Source of the DNA: JAEUIE01 sp046350055
GTDB taxonomy: Bacteria; Planctomycetota; Planctomycetia; Gemmatales; HRBIN36
Assembly: GCA_046350055.1 (NCBI GenBank)
Contig: JAXMBC010000001.1
Location: 1,302,001-1,366,000, forward strand
Direction: 5' to 3'
DNA length: 64,000 nt
This document shows positions 60,775-64,000 of the stretch, piece by piece (position 1 is the first letter of the stretch; the number at the start of each line of letters is the position of its first letter). The translations under genes and the position numbers were made by a program. The notes beneath the pieces are model-generated. The model did no database searches. It had not been told where the DNA came from and saw only the letters and a list, made by a program, of their open reading frames with translations.

Positions 60775-61457
60775 CCATGCCCATCCTCGTAGCTCAGGAC
60801 GTATACCAGGAGTACTCCACCCGCAGCGGAACACTAGCGGTGCTGCAGGGCATTCACCTGAGCATGGAAAAAGGGGATGCCCTCGCCATCCTGGGCCCCA
60901 GTGGTTCGGGCAAAAGTACCCTGCTGCATCTTTTCGGCACCCTGACCAAACCCAGCAAGGGAACTATCACCCTGGCTGGCAAGAATCCCGGCACTCTCTC
61001 GGAATCAGAGCTGGCGTCATTCCGTAGTGAGACGATTGGGTTCATCTTCCAGGATCATCATCTGCTACCACAGTGCTCGGCATTGGAGAATGTGCTGATT
61101 CCAACACTCGCCCGGCCTCATTCAGCCCGAAGTGGGTTCGAAGAGCGAGCACGCCAGTTGCTTGAAAAAGTGGGGCTGGGCGGCAGGCTGGATCACAAGC
61201 CTGCTGAACTCTCTGGCGGAGAACGACAACGCACCGCAGTGTGTCGAGCCTTGATTCAACAGCCTGCCATCGTGCTGGCTGATGAACCAACAGGCAGTCT
61301 GGACCGCCATGCTGCCGAGAGCGTAGGCGACTTGCTGCTGAATCTGTGCAAGGAAGAGAACGTGGTCCTGGTATGTGTGACTCACAGCAGCGATCTCGCG
61401 AGCCGGTTTCCCAAACGGATGGAACTGCTGGAAGGGAAACTGGTGGAGGTGGGGTAA
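60771..61457 (+). CDS. ABC ATPase of the LolD/MacB type
   Basis: This 228-residue ATPase has Walker A GPSGSGKST, the Q-loop FIFQDHHLLPQCSALENV, the signature LSGGERQRTAVCRAL and Walker B IVLADEPTGSLD, the hallmarks of the LolD/MacB group. No LolC/E-like permease is adjacent, so its partner is elsewhere. It is coupled to the thioesterase gene by a 4-base overlap and followed by an acyltransferase: a lipid-related set. Lipoprotein release is one guess only. Confidence 0.88.
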   Translation: MTMPILVAQDVYQEYSTRSGTLAVLQGIHLSMEKGDALAILGPSGSGKSTLLHLFGTLTKPSKGTITLAGKNPGTLSESELASFRSETIGFIFQDHHLLPQCSALENVLIPTLARPHSARSGFEERARQLLEKVGLGGRLDHKPAELSGGERQRTAVCRALIQQPAIVLADEPTGSLDRHAAESVGDLLLNLCKEENVVLVCVTHSSDLASRFPKRMELLEGKLVEVG

Positions 61458-61504
61458 GGAATACACACTAACTTCTTTAATCACGGTTGAGATCTCTCAT
61501 CATC

Positions 61505-62578
61505 ATGCAAAAGCAAGCCGATCTTCGCTATCAGTCGCTAGATGGAGTCAGGGGCCTTGCAGCATTGATGGTCATGTTCTGCCACGGTTTTGGGCACTCG
61601 CAGACATTACTGGATCACGCCTGGCGCTGGAAATTACATGGTGACCATGGGCTGTTCATCTTCTTTACCGTGAGCGGTTACTGCATACTTGCAGCCATCG
61701 AATCCTCGCCACAGCAGTCCTTTCCCACATACTTTATCCGACGATGCCTGCGGATATTTCCACCATTCTGGGCTTCGATCGCTTTCTCCGTCGCTCTCAT
61801 GTTGCTGACCGTCATGACAGGACAGCGACAGATTCCCTGGCTGGATACCTTTCCTTCCGCTTCGCAATGGCTGCATATCCTCACGCTTACTCATACCAAC
61901 CTCGGGATTGGCGATCCATATAACGGCGTCAGCTGGACACTCTGCTACGAGTTGCAATTCTACATCGCCCTGGGTGTCATGCTCTACATGCCACGTCGGC
62001 TGTGGTCGTGGTACCTGTTCTTACTGACTGTTTTATCTGTCCTGGTCAGAGCAGTTCCAGCGGTACGATCGGTATCGCCCATGTTCCTGTATCACTTTCC
62101 CGAATTTGCCTTGGGATGTGCGGTGTGCATCTGGCTATCCGGTCAATACTCACGTTGGCTGACAGTTGCCATCATGCTTGCCGTCGCGGTCATTCCCTGC
62201 TTTGAATTTCAAGAGACCTGGCGTCTGGCTGCCTTGCATGAAAAATCGGACAGGTACGGACTGCTCACCAGCATGGTGACAGCACTCGCGCTGATAGTTC
62301 TGTGTAATTACGATTCCGCACTGGCTAAGCTGAAAGTCATGAGGCTTCTTATCTTCGTTGGTTCGTTTTCCTACAGTCTCTACCTCATTCACTTTCCCTT
62401 GATGAATCGCGTTCAAAAGCTGTTTGCTCGGTTTGTCGATATTGATCATCATCTCGGGTGGGCACTCGTTTCATTCATTACTGCTATGGCTATTGCGTTG
62501 GTGACTGCGTGGTTGTTCTCATTGGTGATTGAAGTTCCGAGCATTCGCTGGTCCAGGCAGTATGGAAAAAAACGCTAG
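61505..62578 (+). CDS. Membrane acyltransferase (acyltransferase 3 family)
   Basis: This 357-residue protein has about ten membrane segments and the OafA-like pattern: RYQSLDGVRGLAALMVMFCHGFG (split motif: LDGVRGLAAL, then catalytic-type His), LFIFFTVSGYCI, and SWTLCYELQFYI. Such proteins O-acylate surface sugars. The start is uncertain: ATG at 61505, or TTG at 61487; no clear ribosome site. Monocistronic, ending before a bidirectional terminator. Confidence 0.85.
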   Translation: MQKQADLRYQSLDGVRGLAALMVMFCHGFGHSQTLLDHAWRWKLHGDHGLFIFFTVSGYCILAAIESSPQQSFPTYFIRRCLRIFPPFWASIAFSVALMLLTVMTGQRQIPWLDTFPSASQWLHILTLTHTNLGIGDPYNGVSWTLCYELQFYIALGVMLYMPRRLWSWYLFLLTVLSVLVRAVPAVRSVSPMFLYHFPEFALGCAVCIWLSGQYSRWLTVAIMLAVAVIPCFEFQETWRLAALHEKSDRYGLLTSMVTALALIVLCNYDSALAKLKVMRLLIFVGSFSYSLYLIHFPLMNRVQKLFARFVDIDHHLGWALVSFITAMAIALVTAWLFSLVIEVPSIRWSRQYGKKR

Positions 62579-62657
62579 GCCATCTCTAAAAGTCATCCGT
62601 GGTATCACAGCTCTCAACCACTGTCTAATCACTTGAAACCCTAGCGGCAAATACAAT

Positions 62658-62683
62658 GAGGTGGCCGCTTCCGCGACCACCTC
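62658..62683. terminator. Bidirectional terminator
   Basis: GAGGTGGCCGC (62658-62668) pairs with 62673-62683 with one irregular pair (C-A on plus, G-U on minus). The plus side continues GTCTTTTTG. It lies between the convergent acyltransferase and S46 peptidase genes. Confidence 0.75.
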
Positions 62684-62716
62684 GTCTTTTTGTAGATTCT
62701 GGCTCCTGACTTCTGG

Positions 62717-64000
62717 CTACTTCTTCAGCAGCTCATTCACCAGATCGGTCGTCCCGTAGACGCTCTTCAGCGACTCCAGAATGCCTCGGCAATCGACGGA
62801 GACGGCGCGGGCGACGGTGTCGCTGTAGGCGTAGTCGAGTACCAGCGACTGGATGTTGCCATCGAAGATGATGCCAACGAATTCGCCCTTGCGGTCGACG
62901 ACGGGGGAGCCGGAGTTGCCTCCGATGATGTCCGCCGTGCTGACGAAGTTGAACGGCGTGTCGAGCTTCATCTTGTCCTTGGCCTTGTGCCAGCTGTCGG
63001 GAAGCATGAAGGGATCGACATTGCCCTGGGCTTTGCTGCGTTCAAACGCGCCGCCAAGGTTGGTGAAGGCAGGGACCTTCTGGCCATTCTCTTCGTAGCC
63101 TTTCACGGGGCCGAAGGAGAGACGGAGCGTGAAGGTGGCATCGGGATAGACACCGGTGCCCTGCACCGCGAAGCGGGCCTTGGCGATTTTGCCGTAGGCC
63201 TGTCGCTGGGGTTCCTCGACCTTTTCTTCCATGACCTTGCGGACCTTACGGGCTTCATCGTCCACCATCTTGGCGAGGGCGATCATGGGATCGCTGGAGG
63301 CAGCGACTGCATCCTTGCCACCTTCATAAAGCTTCTTGCGTTCGGAGCTTTGTCGCAGCTTGGTGCCTCGCACCAGTTCCGCAGCTCGCTGGGCAGGCGA
63401 CTTGCCTTCCATGATTTTCTTAACGAGCGGGTGATCAACACCAGCCATTTCGATCATCATGCCAAGCGAATCGGCCAGCTGAGCGATTTCGAGGTTGTCG
63501 TGAATCGGCGCTTCCGAGAAGAGTGCCATCTCCAGCGACTTGAGGCCTGATTCGCGATATTCACGAAGCCGGTCGCCATCCTTCTTGGCTCGCTCATCGG
63601 CTGCACGCACGAGGGTGCGGGCCTTGCCAAAGAGATCACTGTGGAAAGCCTGGCCTCGTTCAAACAGGTTGTATTCGACGAAGTGTTCGCGAGCATATTT
63701 CAGGGTAGATTCCACTTCAGCGAAGGCTCCTTCGTAGTCCTTCAGCTTGGGATCTTTGGCGATGGCTTCGCGGAGGTCCGCTTCGTCCTTCGCCTTTTTG
63801 CCCATCAATACGGGGTCTTGCAGGCCGCCGAGCCCGCCCAGACGAGCCTTGCGGCTGTTCTGGATGCTGAACAGGTCTTCCTGGGCTTCCTGTTTGTTCT
63901 CCAGGCTGCGGTCGCTGTAGGTCTTGAGCAACACTTCGATACGGCGCAGATAGTTGAGTTGATAGGGAGCCAGCTTGTCGCGAATGTACTCCAGGTGAGC
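62717..64000 (-). CDS. S46 family serine peptidase (DPP7/DPP11 type), C-terminal part
   Basis: The 427 residues present continue beyond the right edge. The end has GNSGSPVVDRKGEFVGIIFD with the catalytic Ser of a chymotrypsin-like fold, and SVDCRGILESL as in S46 dipeptidyl peptidases (DPP7, DPP11). The large helical domain between the catalytic halves (KLKDYEGAFAEVE to RKVRKVMEEK) is present. The N-terminal catalytic His and Asp lie off the window. S46 enzymes remove dipeptides in the periplasm. Confidence 0.88.
   Translation of the reverse strand, partial: AHLEYIRDKLAPYQLNYLRRIEVLLKTYSDRSLENKQEAQEDLFSIQNSRKARLGGLGGLQDPVLMGKKAKDEADLREAIAKDPKLKDYEGAFAEVESTLKYAREHFVEYNLFERGQAFHSDLFGKARTLVRAADERAKKDGDRLREYRESGLKSLEMALFSEAPIHDNLEIAQLADSLGMMIEMAGVDHPLVKKIMEGKSPAQRAAELVRGTKLRQSSERKKLYEGGKDAVAASSDPMIALAKMVDDEARKVRKVMEEKVEEPQRQAYGKIAKARFAVQGTGVYPDATFTLRLSFGPVKGYEENGQKVPAFTNLGGAFERSKAQGNVDPFMLPDSWHKAKDKMKLDTPFNFVSTADIIGGNSGSPVVDRKGEFVGIIFDGNIQSLVLDYAYSDTVARAVSVDCRGILESLKSVYGTTDLVNELLKK

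Overview
The window reads as chromosomal DNA of a planctomycete, most probably a member or relative of the Gemmatales. This is an inference from several lineage-typical proteins: a DUF1501 protein with a twin-arginine signal, a TIGR03067-type secreted protein, an ECF sigma factor fused to a membrane segment and a long coiled coil, a PQQ-type propeller with a WPQFRGP motif, a CAAX-protease-related protein of the exosortase-associated type, a Tat-exported Gfo/Idh/MocA oxidoreductase and a sortilin-like propeller protein with internal PDZ domains. Base composition is moderately GC-rich. No rRNA, tRNA, CRISPR array, phage or intact insertion sequence was seen.

Layout. 1-9.5 kb: end of an unknown gene, a SYLF protein, an ABC-F ATPase (Uup type), an HNH nuclease with its small partner, several small proteins, a PQQ propeller, a DUF433/DUF5615 toxin-antitoxin-like pair, an ankyrin protein and an esterase. 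9.5-18 kb: sugar-nucleotide epimerase, HU-like protein, a 56-residue Cys-rich lipoprotein, a nucleotidyltransferase, TIGR03067 and HEAT-repeat proteins, then trpF, sixA and cdd. 18-30 kb: ArnT-like glycosyltransferase, M24 peptidase coupled to a CAAX-type protease, metallophosphoesterase, the fused ECF sigma factor, a TolC/HlyD export pair and an aminotransferase. 30-41 kb: zwf, a three-gene ABC exporter operon, a Gfo/Idh/MocA oxidoreductase, an AraC regulator, an S41 peptidase and an RpoD/SigA-type sigma factor. 41-50 kb: a SulP transporter fused to a beta-carbonic anhydrase, DUF2237, dapA, an enolase-superfamily enzyme, a secreted protein with an avidin-like tail, ruvB and a metallo-beta-lactamase-fold enzyme. 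50-64 kb: a BatA-like vWA protein, MarC, DUF1501, a 1309-residue propeller/PDZ protein, a repeat-flanked mini-gene next to a truncated hydrolase, a thioesterase/LolD-like pair, an acyltransferase and a partial S46 peptidase.

Most genes are monocistronic or in pairs. The clear operons are DUF433-DUF5615, M24-CAAX protease, TolC-HlyD, the ABC exporter (ATPase-permease-ATPase), SulP/CA-DUF2237 and thioesterase-LolD. Much of the proteome here acts in the envelope: Tat, Sec and lipoprotein signals are frequent.

The most distinctive non-coding content is a set of short structured repeats. One family has three copies whose stems differ by compensatory changes while loop and tail stay fixed. A second supplies the TAG stop codon of two unrelated genes. 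A third forms a 27-bp perfect inverted pair around a membrane mini-gene. A fourth lies in frame inside a glycosyltransferase gene. I did not find a clearly new multi-gene system; the best candidates for something undescribed are these repeats, the avidin-like secreted protein and the sigma-factor fusion.
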